A DNA stretch of 64,000 nucleotides from Streptomyces sp. NBC_01233 (GTDB lineage: Bacteria; Actinomycetota; Actinomycetes; Streptomycetales; Streptomycetaceae), in assembly GCF_035989305.1 (NCBI RefSeq), contig NZ_CP108514.1, positions 5,870,501-5,934,500 on the forward strand, written 5' to 3'. The translations under genes were made by a program, and so were the position numbers. Position 1 is the first letter of the stretch. Each line of letters begins with the position of its first letter. Below the pieces are notes generated by a model. That model saw nothing but the letters and a program-made list of their open reading frames with translations, did not search any database and was not told the origin of the DNA. Of the stretch, positions 8,116 through 16,735 are shown piece after piece.

Positions 8116-9063
8116 GTGGCCGTGGGTAATAGGGGAGCGAAGCAGCCGACCCTCGCACAGTTGCGCGCCTTCGCGGCCGTCGCCGAGCACCTGCACTTCC
8201 GGGACGCGGCCGCGGCCATCGGGATGAGCCAGCCTGCGCTCTCCGGGGCCGTCTCCGCGCTGGAGGAGGCCCTCGGTGTGCAGCTGCTGGAGCGCACCAC
8301 CCGCAAGGTGCTGCTCTCCCCGGCGGGCGAGCGGATCGCGGTCCGGGCGCAGGTGGTGCTCGACGCGATGGGCGGGCTGCTGGAGGAGGCCGAGGCGGTA
8401 CGGGCCCCCTTCACCGGGATCCTGCGGTTCGGGGTGATCCCGACGGTCGCCCCGTACCTGCTGCCGACCGTGCTCGGGCTCTTCCACCGGCGCTACCCCC
8501 GGATGGACCTCCAGGTGCACGAGGAGCAGACCGCCACCCTGCTGGAGGGGCTGGCCACCGGACGCCTGGACCTGCTCCTGCTGGCGGTGCCGCTGGGGGT
8601 CCCCGGGGTCACCGAACTTCCCGTGTTCGACGAGGACTTCGTCCTGCTCGCGCCCAGGGAACACGCCCTGGCCGGGCGCCGGGACATCCCGCTGGAGGAA
8701 CTGCGGGGACTGCGGCTGCTGTTGCTGGACGAAGGGCACTGCCTGCGGGACCAGGCCCTCGACATCTGCCGGGAGGCGGGGCGCACCACCGGGGCGGACG
8801 TGACGACGACCGCCGCGGGGCTCTCCACCCTCGTCCAGCTCGTCGCCGGGGGGCTGGGAGTGACGCTGCTGCCGCGCACCGCGCTGCGCCTGGAGACCGC
8901 CCGCAACGAGTACCTGTCCACCGGGTACTTCGCCGAGCCCGCGCCCTCGCGGCGGATCGCCCTGGCCATGCGCACCGGGACCGCCCGCCAGGAGGAGTTC
9001 CGGACGATCGCCGCCGCGCTGCGCGAAGCCGTACGCCCGCTCCCGGTGTGGCCGACCGACTAG
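8116..9063 (+). CDS. oxyR: Hydrogen-peroxide-sensing LysR regulator OxyR
   Basis: 315 residues. An N-terminal winged helix-turn-helix (LAQLRAFAAVAEHLHFRDAA, then SQPALSGAVSALEEALGVQL) precedes a LysR effector domain. The redox cysteine pair is intact: LDEGHCLRDQALDIC matches the E. coli OxyR Cys199/Cys208 region. This separates it from generic LysR proteins. GTG at 8116 has CGGAGG 9 bases upstream. It is divergent from ahpC. On oxidation it is expected to form the disulfide and activate ahpCD. Confidence 0.95.
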   Translation: MAVGNRGAKQPTLAQLRAFAAVAEHLHFRDAAAAIGMSQPALSGAVSALEEALGVQLLERTTRKVLLSPAGERIAVRAQVVLDAMGGLLEEAEAVRAPFTGILRFGVIPTVAPYLLPTVLGLFHRRYPRMDLQVHEEQTATLLEGLATGRLDLLLLAVPLGVPGVTELPVFDEDFVLLAPREHALAGRRDIPLEELRGLRLLLLDEGHCLRDQALDICREAGRTTGADVTTTAAGLSTLVQLVAGGLGVTLLPRTALRLETARNEYLSTGYFAEPAPSRRIALAMRTGTARQEEFRTIAAALREAVRPLPVWPTD

Positions 9064-9119
9064 GGGGGAGCCGCAGGCGTCACCGGGAACGGGCGTACGG
9101 GGTCAGGGGCGTACGGGGG

Positions 9120-11480
9120 TCACTCCGTGCGCAGGCCGTCCGGGCGCATCAGCCGCAGCAGCGGCGGCAGGCTGAGCAGGGTCACCACGACCACCACGAC
9201 CACCACGCCCGCGCCGGCGGCCGTCATCCCGAGCACCGAGGCCCAGTCGATCCGGACCGGCGTGGCGGCCATGCTCATCAGGACGGCGCCCAGCCCCACG
9301 CCCGCTCCGGCCGCCAGCACCAGGCCCAGCACGATCGGCACGGCCGTCTGCCACAGCACCGACAGGCTCAGCGTGGAGCGCTTGGTGCCGAAGGCGACCA
9401 GGGAGGAGAGCAGCCGCCGGCGCTCGCGCAACTGCTCCAGCTGGGAGACGAGCAGGCTTCCGCCGATCAGGACCAGTACGGCGGTGGCGCCGAAGAACAG
9501 CCCGGTGCGGATCGAGGAGTAGCCGGCGGCTTCCGTGCTGTGCCGCAGCGTCATCGCCGTGACGAGCGGGTCCGCCTTGAAGACGGCGTTGCGCGCCCGG
9601 TCCAGGGCGTCCGGACCGGACTCGTCGACCTGGACGAAGATCCGCGCGTCCGGGAACGCGCCGATCTCCTTCGGCGCGGCCGACGGGGTCACCAGCAGGC
9701 CGCCGCGCAGCTGCCCGGTGGGGTCCTCCCGGCTGGGGACCGTGCGGGCGTCCGCCGGGACCTTCCACTTCGGCGGACCGGGCCTGTCGGCCGGCCCGGA
9801 CCCGTACCCCCTGACGTCGCCGACGAACAGCTCGTCGCCGGGTTTCGCCGTGGCCCCGTAGACGTCCTGCGAGCGGGAGCCGGTCACGACGAAGGTGTCG
9901 CCGTCCTTGCAGGAGTCGAGTGTCGCGACCTCGCCGAGCGCGTCGCAGGTGCCGATGGTCACCTGGACCGTCTCCTCCGCCGCGGGCACCTGGGGGGCGG
10001 CCTGCGCGGAGGTCAGCGGGACGGCGCGGGTGACGCCCTGCACGGCGGAGATCCGCTGCGCGAGCTCGTCCATGGGCGTCTGCGCATCGCGGTTCACCAT
10101 GACCGCGACGGCGGCCCTGCCGGGATCCTGGCCGGTCGACTTGGTGTAGTCCCCCTCGACGCCCGCGAAGAGCATCTGGAGGGCGATGGCGCCCGCGACG
10201 GCCACGGCGATGCCGTTGACGAGGCGGGCGGCGGCGCCGCTGTTGACCTGGAGCCGGCGCACGGCCAGCTGCCAGGAGACCGGGCCGCCGGACATCTTCG
10301 CGACGAAACGTTCGAGCAGCCAGGGGAGCAGCACGGTGATCCCGACCAGCAGCAGCACCACGCCTCCGGTGACCTGCCACTGGTTGAACCTGCCGTGGTC
10401 GTTGCCGCGGCCGCCCATGGGCACGAGCAGGCCGATCCCGACCAGCGGGAGCAGCAGCCGCCACCAGATGCGGCGCCGGGAGGGCTTGGCCGTGCGGACG
10501 ACGCCCAGCGGCTCGATGACCACACCGCGCAGCGCGAACAGGGTCACGGCCACCGCCGCCGCGGGCACCGCGAGGGCGACCAGGACGGCGAGCCAGGGCG
10601 CCGGGTCGAGGTCGGCGGGGAAGACGCTGCGCTGCCGGAGGCTGACGCTGCCGACCAGGGAGCGGCCGACGGCGAAGAAGCCGGTGCCCAGCACCAGTCC
10701 GACCAGAGAGCCGGCCAGCGCCTCGCCGGCCGCGATCCGGCGCACCATCCTGCTGTCGGCGCCGACCAGCCGCAGGGCGGCGAGCCGCCGGTCGCGCCGC
10801 TCCCCGCCGAAGCGGACGGCGGTGGCGATGAACACGGCGACGGGCATCAGCAGGGCGACGAACGTCAGGACGGCCACCAGCATGAGCACGGGGTCGAGGC
10901 CCTCGCGGTCCGCGTCGTGGCCGAAGCCGGTGACGCGCTGGACGCGGTAGTCCTCGGGACCGTTCTTCCGGAGGGTGTCGCTGCCCAGGTAGAAGAGCAG
11001 TTCGCCGGGGCCTACCAGCCCCGGGGCGCCGACGATCTCGCTGACCCGCGCGTCGAGCCGCTCGCGCAGCAGGGCGCCGTCGGAGGACTTCAGCAACGCG
11101 TCGAGGGCGGGGGAGAGGGCCATCTCGCCCGGGCCGGGGATCCGTTTCAGGCCGGGCGGCAGCGGGGCGTCCGGTCCCTCGGCCCGGATCATGTGCCCGT
11201 CGATGTCCTTGTGGTGGTACGTCTGGCCGATGCGGGCGATCAGCAGGGTGTCGGGCCCGGGGGCGTCGGCTCGCTCGGAGTTCAACGTCGACCGTGCGTC
11301 GCCGCGCTCGTACCGCTGGGCGAGGGCGCCGGGGATCGCGGTGCTGATCAGCAGCAGGGCGACGCCGAGACCGACACCGACACCGGTGAGCAGGGTGCGG
11401 ATCCATCCCTCGCGGCCGCCGCCGAAGGCGAAGCGGGTGCCCATGCCGAGATCGCGGGCCCAGACCTGGAGCCGGCTCAT
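9120..11480 (-). CDS. ABC transporter permease, FtsX-type (MacB family layout)
   Basis: 786 residues. The N-terminal region starts MSRLQVWARDLGMGTRFAFG, then TM1 near residues 28-50 (LTGVGVGLGVALLLISTAIP). A large extracytoplasmic domain is followed by an FtsX four-helix unit. A second extracytoplasmic domain and a C-terminal three-helix bundle (for example GLFFGATAVLVLIGGSLLVS and AGAGVVVVVVVVTLLSLPPL) complete a duplicated FtsX arrangement. Its ATG overlaps the stop of the ATPase gene (ATGA at 11477-11480), so they are translationally coupled. Such exporters act in lipoprotein, peptide or antibiotic export; the substrate is unknown. Confidence 0.9.
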   Translation of the reverse strand: MSRLQVWARDLGMGTRFAFGGGREGWIRTLLTGVGVGLGVALLLISTAIPGALAQRYERGDARSTLNSERADAPGPDTLLIARIGQTYHHKDIDGHMIRAEGPDAPLPPGLKRIPGPGEMALSPALDALLKSSDGALLRERLDARVSEIVGAPGLVGPGELLFYLGSDTLRKNGPEDYRVQRVTGFGHDADREGLDPVLMLVAVLTFVALLMPVAVFIATAVRFGGERRDRRLAALRLVGADSRMVRRIAAGEALAGSLVGLVLGTGFFAVGRSLVGSVSLRQRSVFPADLDPAPWLAVLVALAVPAAAVAVTLFALRGVVIEPLGVVRTAKPSRRRIWWRLLLPLVGIGLLVPMGGRGNDHGRFNQWQVTGGVVLLLVGITVLLPWLLERFVAKMSGGPVSWQLAVRRLQVNSGAAARLVNGIAVAVAGAIALQMLFAGVEGDYTKSTGQDPGRAAVAVMVNRDAQTPMDELAQRISAVQGVTRAVPLTSAQAAPQVPAAEETVQVTIGTCDALGEVATLDSCKDGDTFVVTGSRSQDVYGATAKPGDELFVGDVRGYGSGPADRPGPPKWKVPADARTVPSREDPTGQLRGGLLVTPSAAPKEIGAFPDARIFVQVDESGPDALDRARNAVFKADPLVTAMTLRHSTEAAGYSSIRTGLFFGATAVLVLIGGSLLVSQLEQLRERRRLLSSLVAFGTKRSTLSLSVLWQTAVPIVLGLVLAAGAGVGLGAVLMSMAATPVRIDWASVLGMTAAGAGVVVVVVVVTLLSLPPLLRLMRPDGLRTE

Positions 11481-12166
11481 ACGATCCGCTCCATGTCGCG
11501 GGACTTCCCGTCGCGCACGACGATCTCACGGTCGGAGTAGGCCGCCACGCGGGTCTCGTGCGTGACGAGCACGACGGCGGCGTTCGCGGACCGGGCGGCC
11601 TCCGTGAGCAGCTGCATGACGAGTTCGCCGTTGAGGGAGTAGAGGGCTCCGGTGGGCTCGTCGGCGAAGATCACCCGCGGGCGGGTGACCAGGGCGCGGG
11701 CGACGGCCACGCGCTGCCCCTGGCCGCCGGATATCTCGCCGGGCCGTTTGGCCCCGAGGTCCTCCACCTGGAGCTGCTCCATCCAGTGCAGGGCGGTGCG
11801 TTCGGCCTCCTTGCGCTTGACGCCGGTCAGGCGCAGCGGGAGGGCGACGTTCTCCACGCAGGTCAGCTCCGGTACGAGCTGCCCGAACTGGAAGACGAAG
11901 CCGAACTCGGTGCGCCGCAGCTCGCTGCGCTCGGCATCGCTCATGGAGGTGAGCTCGCGTCCGGCGTAGGTGATGGAGCCGGAGTCGGGAGGGACGATGC
12001 CCGCGAGGCAGTGCAGCAGCGTCGACTTGCCGGAGCCGGAGGGGCCCATGACGGCGACGACCTCGCCGGGGTGGATGGAGAACTCGGCGCCGTCGAGGGC
12101 CGTGGTGGTTCCGAACGCCTTGCGCAGGTCCGTCGCGGCGAGGAGGGAACCGGCCGGGGTCATCAT
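11477..12166 (-). CDS. ABC transporter ATP-binding protein (LolD/MacB type)
   Basis: 229 residues. Walker A is GPSGSGKSTLLHC, signature is EISGGQGQRVAVARAL, and Walker B is RVIFADEPTGAL, with the Q-loop in FGFVFQFGQL and the H-loop in VVLVTHETRVA. ATG at 12166 was chosen over an upstream frame extension because GGAGG lies 6 bases before it and it overlaps the PadR stop (ATGA). Three genes (PadR, ATPase, permease) thus form a tightly coupled operon. The neighbouring PadR gene is its likely regulator. Confidence 0.93.
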   Translation of the reverse strand: MMTPAGSLLAATDLRKAFGTTTALDGAEFSIHPGEVVAVMGPSGSGKSTLLHCLAGIVPPDSGSITYAGRELTSMSDAERSELRRTEFGFVFQFGQLVPELTCVENVALPLRLTGVKRKEAERTALHWMEQLQVEDLGAKRPGEISGGQGQRVAVARALVTRPRVIFADEPTGALYSLNGELVMQLLTEAARSANAAVVLVTHETRVAAYSDREIVVRDGKSRDMERIV

Positions 12167-12687
12167 CGGCGGACCTCCCGCGCGAGCTGGTCGAGGCGGG
12201 CCGCGGTGAGCTCCAGCCACCGCAGGTCCGCCTCGAGGTGGAAGAGGGCGTGGTCGCAGACGAGCTGGTCGGCGATGTCGCCCTTGCGCTTGCGCTGGGT
12301 GAGGATGCGCATGAGGCGCAGGTGCTCGGCGCGCTGGGTGTCCAGCAGCTCGTCGGCGCGGCGGCCGGTGAGCAGGGCGAGGACGACCTTGGTGTAGAGG
12401 GTCGAGTGGAGGTAGGGCTCGGGCTTCTCGGGCTGGGAGAGCCAGGCCTCGACGTCGGTGATCCCGGCGTCGGTGATGGCGTACCGCTTGCGTTCGGGCC
12501 CGCCGCCGCTCTCTATGCCGTCGACCTGGACGAGGCCGTTCTTCAGGAGGCGGGACATGGTCGAGTAGACCTGCCCGTAGGCGAGGGGGCGGTCGTGGCC
12601 GAATTTCTCGTCGAAGGCCCGCTTGAGGTCGTAACCGTGGCGCGGGCCGGCCTCGAGGAGGCCCAGGAGCGTGTGACCGATGGACAC
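12163..12687 (-). CDS. PadR family transcriptional regulator (PadR-s1/VirR layout)
   Basis: 174 residues. An N-terminal winged helix (SIGHTLLGLLEAGPRHGYDL, then PLAYGQVYSTMSRLLKNGLV with the recognition helix) is followed by a C-terminal dimerising coiled coil (about residues 95-174, HSTLYTKVVLALLTG...LRWLELTAARLDQLAREV). PadR proteins of this type repress neighbouring drug or peptide exporters and are released by the exported compound (family knowledge). First gene of the PadR-ABC operon; a 26-bp inverted repeat lies immediately upstream. Confidence 0.92.
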   Translation of the reverse strand: MSIGHTLLGLLEAGPRHGYDLKRAFDEKFGHDRPLAYGQVYSTMSRLLKNGLVQVDGIESGGGPERKRYAITDAGITDVEAWLSQPEKPEPYLHSTLYTKVVLALLTGRRADELLDTQRAEHLRLMRILTQRKRKGDIADQLVCDHALFHLEADLRWLELTAARLDQLAREVRR

Positions 12688-12698
12688 GCCCGCGACTC

Positions 12699-12724
12699 TA
12701 CACGGTGTGTATACGCACAGTGTA
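12699..12724. promoter_or_regulatory. Probable PadR operator upstream of the PadR-ABC operon
   Basis: TACACGGTGTGTA (12699-12711) is followed directly by TACGCACAGTGTA (12712-12724). The second half is the reverse complement of the first at 11 of 13 positions. The site lies 11 bases before the PadR start and includes TATAC/TATA sequence suitable for a -10 region, so binding would block transcription. Confidence 0.7.
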
Positions 12725-12783
12725 TAGATGGAGGGAAAGCGGGGGCCGGACCGCGCCGTGCGCGGTCCGGCCCCTGGACCCGG

Positions 12784-13020
12784 TCAGTCCGCGGACTTCG
12801 GGGGGCGGCCCCGGCGGGGGATGGGGCCGGGGCTGGAGGGGAGGCGGCCGGCCTCGGCGAGGGCGCGGCGGAGCAGGAACTCGATCTGGGCGTTCGCGCT
12901 GCGCAGCTCCTCGCCGGCCCAGCGGGCCAGCGCCTCGTACACCTGCGGATCGAGCCGCAGCAGCACCTGCTTGCGCGCCTGCCGGCCCGCCGACGGGCTC
13001 TGCTCGCCGCCGGGGGTCAC
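12784..13020 (-). CDS. Small ribbon-helix-helix-like protein
   Basis: 78 residues. The core QVLLRLDPQVYEALARWAGEEL (split at residues about 18-39) has the pattern of a ribbon-helix-helix strand and helix, followed by SANAQIEFLLRRALAEAG. This is the layout of Arc/HicB-type DNA-binding antitoxins, and the tail is basic and Pro-rich (IPRRGRPPKSAD). The GTG start overlaps the stop of the SPFH gene (GTGA at 13017-13020), so it is translated with it. No toxin gene is next to it. DNA binding is inferred. Confidence 0.75.
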   Translation of the reverse strand: MTPGGEQSPSAGRQARKQVLLRLDPQVYEALARWAGEELRSANAQIEFLLRRALAEAGRLPSSPGPIPRRGRPPKSAD

Positions 13021-13925
13021 TGGTAGAGGGTTCCCGTGTTGACCACCGGCTGGGCCGCGCGGTCACCGCAGAGGACGACCATCAGGTTCGAGACCATGGC
13101 GGCCTTGCGCTCCGGGTCCAGTTCCACGATCTCCTCCTCGGCCAGGCGGGTCAGGGCCAGCTCGACCATGCCCACCGCACCTTCCACGATCTGCTTGCGT
13201 GCCGCCACGACCGCGCCCGCCTGCTGGCGCTGGAGCATCGCGGAGGCGATCTCCGGAGCGTACGCGAGATGCGTGAAGCGGGACTCGATGATGTGCACGC
13301 CGGCCGCCTCGACGCGCGCGTGCAATTCGACCGCCAGCTTCTCGGTGATCTCCTCGGCGTTCCCGCGCAGCGACAGGCCGCCCTCGTCGTGCGAGTCGTA
13401 CGGGTACTCGATCGCGATGTGCCGGACCGCCGCCTCGGTCTGGGTCTCGACGAACTCCGTGAAGTCCTCGACCTCGAAGGTGGCCCGCGCGGTGTCCTCG
13501 ACCCGCCACACCACGACCGCCGCCAGCTCGATCGGGTTGCCGTAGGCGTCGTTGACCTTCAGGACGGCCGTCTCGTGGTTGCGCACCCGGGTGGAGATCT
13601 TCTCGCGCGAGGTGAGCGGGTTGACCCAGCGCAGTCCGTCGGTGCGGATCGTGCCCCGGTAGCGGCCGAAGAGCTGCACGACCCGGGCCTCGCCCGGCGC
13701 CACCGTGTTCAGGCCGCTCATCGCTATCACGGAGCCGAGGATCGTGAGGACGCCGACGGCGATCAGCGCCGCCTTGGCCGCGACGGCCGTCGCCACCGCA
13801 CCCGCCGCGATGAGGCCTCCGCCCGCCAACAGGCCTGCCAGACCGAGGAGTAGGGCCAGACCGCCGCCCACGCTGCGCGCGGTGAACTCCCGTACCCCGT
13901 CCGGTGTGGCGATTTGGTTCGTCAT
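13017..13925 (-). CDS. SPFH/Band 7 domain membrane protein
   Basis: 302 residues. Two hydrophobic stretches at residues about 20-70 ([40 protein letters not shown]) anchor an SPFH domain ([20 protein letters not shown] to about residue 260). The C-terminal helical part contains [19 protein letters not shown], the stomatin/prohibitin-like coiled region. SPFH proteins build membrane scaffolds or microdomains. It is cotranscribed with the ribbon-helix-helix gene and divergent from the PBP gene, with about 230 bases between. The ribosome binding site is weak (CGGGGC). Confidence 0.9.
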   Translation of the reverse strand: MTNQIATPDGVREFTARSVGGGLALLLGLAGLLAGGGLIAAGAVATAVAAKAALIAVGVLTILGSVIAMSGLNTVAPGEARVVQLFGRYRGTIRTDGLRWVNPLTSREKISTRVRNHETAVLKVNDAYGNPIELAAVVVWRVEDTARATFEVEDFTEFVETQTEAAVRHIAIEYPYDSHDEGGLSLRGNAEEITEKLAVELHARVEAAGVHIIESRFTHLAYAPEIASAMLQRQQAGAVVAARKQIVEGAVGMVELALTRLAEEEIVELDPERKAAMVSNLMVVLCGDRAAQPVVNTGTLYQ

Positions 13926-13998
13926 CTTTTGCCCCGTTTCTCTGGTCGCGGCCGCTCGGACCGTCTAGCAAATTGATATCACTTTTTTGCGTTGCGGC

Positions 13999-14022
13999 AA
14001 CCCTTCGGCTTAGGTGAGCGTC
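13999..14022 (+). promoter_or_regulatory. Possible sigma-E-type promoter in the SPFH-PBP divergent region
   Basis: GGCAACCC (AAC at 13999-14001) and GAGCGTCGG (CGTC at 14019-14022) are 17 bases apart. They resemble the AAC / CGTC elements of the Streptomyces cell-envelope-stress sigma-E regulon. It is about 135 bases before the PBP start. Weak evidence: one base off the usual spacing and no experimental support. Confidence 0.25.
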
Positions 14023-14157
14023 GGTTCCAGTGACGTGGGTGCTGATTCTCACGTCCGAATTGACCGGTATTGGTCATGGTTGGCCAACCTTTGTCACAGC
14101 CTGCGGTGTTAGCTTTCTGAGCTGACGTCGGGGGGGAAATCGAGCGGAGCGGGAGCG

Positions 14158-16440
14158 ATGGGCCGAGCAGAAGTGCGTAAGGCGCAGCAGCGCGGTGCGG
14201 GGCGTGCGCCGAGCAGACGCGCCAACGGCGCCAAGGACAAGGGCGGCGCCGGCAAACGCACCGGCATACGTCGCTTCTTCACGTGGAAGAAGATCCTCGG
14301 GACGTTCCTCGGGATGATCCTGCTCCTCATGGCCGCGGCGATCATCCTCTACTTCTCGGTGAACGAACCCACCGACCCGAACAAGCAGGCCACGCTCCAG
14401 AGCAACACCTACCGGTACTCCGACGGCTCGATCATGGCCCGCACCGGTGACACGAACCGCGAGATCGTGCCGATCGACAAGATCCCCGAGGACGTCCGCA
14501 CCGCGTTCATCGCCATCGAGAACAAGTCCTTCTACACGGACCGCGGCATCGACGTGATGGGCGTGGCCCGGGGCCTGTTCAACACGGCCACCGGCAAGGG
14601 CAAGGCCGGTGGTTCGACGATCACCCAGCAGTACGTCAAGAACTACTACCTGACGCAGGACCAGTCGGCGACGCGCAAGCTCCGGGAGCTGGTGATCTCC
14701 CTCAAGGTCGACCAGCGCATGGAGAAGGACGACGTCCTCGTCGGCTACCTGAACACGAACTTCTACGGCCGCAACGCGTACGGCATCCAGGCCGCGGCCC
14801 AGGCCTTCTACGGGGTCGACTCCGACAAGCTCACCCTGGAGCAGGGCGCCTACCTCGCCGCCGTCATCCAGGCCCCCAGCCAGTACGACCTGGCGACGGC
14901 CGGCCCGAACGGCACGCGGCTGGTCAACATCCGCTTCAACGCCGTCCTCGACAACATGGTCGAGATGGGCAAGCTGGACCCGGCCAAGCGCAAGACCATG
15001 GCCCTCCCGCCGCCGATCAAGCCCAAGCCCCGCCCAGGCATGGACGGCCAGAAGGGCTACCTGGTCCAGGCCGCCAACGACGAGCTGAACAAGCAGAACA
15101 TCACCGACGCCCAGATCGCGGCCGGCGGCTGGACCGTCACGCTCAACGTCGACAAGGCGAAGCAGGCGGCGCTGGAGAAGGCCGTCGACGACGAGCTGGA
15201 GTCCAAGCTCGACCGCAAGGACACCAAGGGCAGGCCCCAGGACCAGAGCGTCCAGGCCGGCGCGACCTCCGTGGACGCCAAGACCGGTGCGATCGTCGCC
15301 ATGTACGGCGGTCAGGGCCTGACGGAGAAGTCCGAGAGCAACGCCCTGCGCAAGGACTACCAGCCGGGCTCGACCTTCAAGCCGGTCGTGCTCGCCTCCG
15401 CCCTGGAGAACGGGTCGAAGACCCAGGACGGCAAGCCGATCACGCCGAACTCGCTCTACGACGGCACCAGCAAGCGCCAGGTCGTCGGCAGCAAGATCCC
15501 GTTCAACCCGCAGAACCAGGACAACAAGAACTACGGCGACCCGATGATGACGGTCCAGGAGGCCACCGACTTCTCGGTGAACTCCGTCTACGCCCAGATG
15601 ATCGTGGACGTGAAGCCGCCCAACGTGAAGAAGACGGCCCTGGCGCTCGGCATGGTGGACCGCGAGGGCTGGCCCGAGGACAGGCCGGCCATGGCGCTCG
15701 GCACGATGACCGCGAGCACCGTGGAGATGGCCGGCGTCTACGCCAGCTTCGACAACCACGGCAAGAAGGTCACGCCGACGATCATCAAGAGCGCCGCTCA
15801 CAAGGAACGCGAGTTCACCCCCCAGCAGGCCATCGGCAGCCAGGCCATCAGCCGCAAGACCGCCGACACCGTCACCAAGGTGCTCCAGGGCGTGGTCAAC
15901 GACGAGGGCGGCTCCGGCAACAAGGTCAGGAGCAGCTCCTACGAGGCGGCCGGCAAGACCGGTACCAGTGAGTCGAACTTCTCCGGCTGGTTCACCGGCT
16001 ACACGCCCGAGCTGGTCACCGTCGTCGCGATGTTCGGCGAGGAGCCGGGCAGCCACACCCAGGTCACCCTGACCGGCACCGCCGGCCTGGGACGCGCGGG
16101 CGGTTCCAGCTTCCCCGCCTCGATCTGGAAGGCGTACACGCTCGCCGCGCTCAAGGGCGTGGACACGGACAAGTTCGACACGTCGGACGCGGAGATGGGT
16201 CCCACGCAGGCGCCGTCCCGCAGCACCTCGCCGTCGCCCACGACGAGCCAGTCCTCCAGCCCGCCGGCGTCCAGCAGCAGCCCGGCGCAGTCCCCGACGA
16301 CGCCGGTGAGCCCCACGCCGACGAAGACCGGCCCGACCGCGACGACGTCGCCCACGGCGACGCCGACGACCACGCCGACCAAGACCGGCGGTCCCAAGCC
16401 GCCGGACCCGCCGATCTTCGGCGGGAACGAGGAACGCTGA
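14158..16440 (+). CDS. Class A penicillin-binding protein (transglycosylase/transpeptidase)
   Basis: 760 residues. A basic cytoplasmic tail (residues 1-40, MGRAEVRKAQQRGAGRAPSR) is followed by one TM helix (about 47-67). The GT51 glycosyltransferase domain has AFIAIENKSFYTDRGID (catalytic Glu), GGSTITQQYVKNYYL and RKLRELVISLK. The transpeptidase domain has SxxK in QPGSTFKPVVLA, SVN in DFSVNSVYAQ, and KTG in EAAGKTGTSES. The tail is a Ser/Pro/Thr-rich linker (about residues 690-760) typical of actinobacterial PBPs. It polymerises and crosslinks peptidoglycan. ATG at 14158 with GGAGCG upstream. A T-tract terminator follows. Confidence 0.96.
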   Translation: MGRAEVRKAQQRGAGRAPSRRANGAKDKGGAGKRTGIRRFFTWKKILGTFLGMILLLMAAAIILYFSVNEPTDPNKQATLQSNTYRYSDGSIMARTGDTNREIVPIDKIPEDVRTAFIAIENKSFYTDRGIDVMGVARGLFNTATGKGKAGGSTITQQYVKNYYLTQDQSATRKLRELVISLKVDQRMEKDDVLVGYLNTNFYGRNAYGIQAAAQAFYGVDSDKLTLEQGAYLAAVIQAPSQYDLATAGPNGTRLVNIRFNAVLDNMVEMGKLDPAKRKTMALPPPIKPKPRPGMDGQKGYLVQAANDELNKQNITDAQIAAGGWTVTLNVDKAKQAALEKAVDDELESKLDRKDTKGRPQDQSVQAGATSVDAKTGAIVAMYGGQGLTEKSESNALRKDYQPGSTFKPVVLASALENGSKTQDGKPITPNSLYDGTSKRQVVGSKIPFNPQNQDNKNYGDPMMTVQEATDFSVNSVYAQMIVDVKPPNVKKTALALGMVDREGWPEDRPAMALGTMTASTVEMAGVYASFDNHGKKVTPTIIKSAAHKEREFTPQQAIGSQAISRKTADTVTKVLQGVVNDEGGSGNKVRSSSYEAAGKTGTSESNFSGWFTGYTPELVTVVAMFGEEPGSHTQVTLTGTAGLGRAGGSSFPASIWKAYTLAALKGVDTDKFDTSDAEMGPTQAPSRSTSPSPTTSQSSSPPASSSSPAQSPTTPVSPTPTKTGPTATTSPTATPTTTPTKTGGPKPPDPPIFGGNEER

Positions 16441-16444
16441 CAGA

Positions 16445-16486
16445 CCGCCGCCCCGCAGCCTTCACGCTGCGGGGCGGCGGTTTTTT
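16445..16486 (+). terminator. Rho-independent terminator after the PBP gene
   Basis: A 15-bp perfect stem CCGCCGCCCCGCAGC / GCTGCGGGGCGGCGG around CTTCAC is followed by TTTTTT. One of the few terminators here with a true T-tract. Confidence 0.95.
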
Positions 16487-16512
16487 CGCAGGGGCTCCGG
16501 CTCCCGCGGGCC

Positions 16513-16692
16513 TCAGGGGCCCGACACCGCCGCCGAGATCCGGTCGCCGATGCCCCTGTCGACCTGTCCCCAGTAGTGGTCCTGGAGCAGGATGGGGCCG
16601 TCGGGGCTCAGGGTGAGCGAGTGCTCGTCGCTCTCCACCGGGATCCCCGCGTTGTTCGTCGTGCGGGGAGTCTTCTGCGCATCCTGGGTCAC
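16513..16692 (-). pseudogene. Internally deleted catalase relic (59 codons)
   Basis: Reading from GTG at 16692 (GAGGA 8 bases upstream) to TGA at 16513, the peptide begins MTQDAQKTPRTTNNAGIPVE and continues SDEHSLTLSPDGPILLQDHY. That is the conserved N-terminus of monofunctional heme catalases. It then runs straight into WGQVDRGIGDRISAAVSGP, which resembles the catalase C-terminal YW-x-N-V-D-x-x-L-G-x-R-I segment. About 420 residues, including the heme pocket and active-site His, are missing, yet the frame is kept. The call rests on my memory of the family pattern. It could still be translated as a small peptide. Confidence 0.7.
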
Positions 16693-16735
16693 GAGCGTCC
16701 TCCCCTGCAGGGGTCGGGGTCGGTTCGCTACCCGG

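Noticed and set aside
9048..11540. Long plus-strand open frames opposite the ABC permease
   Set aside because: Gly/Arg/His-rich translation without domains or ribosome binding sites; a shadow of the permease gene.
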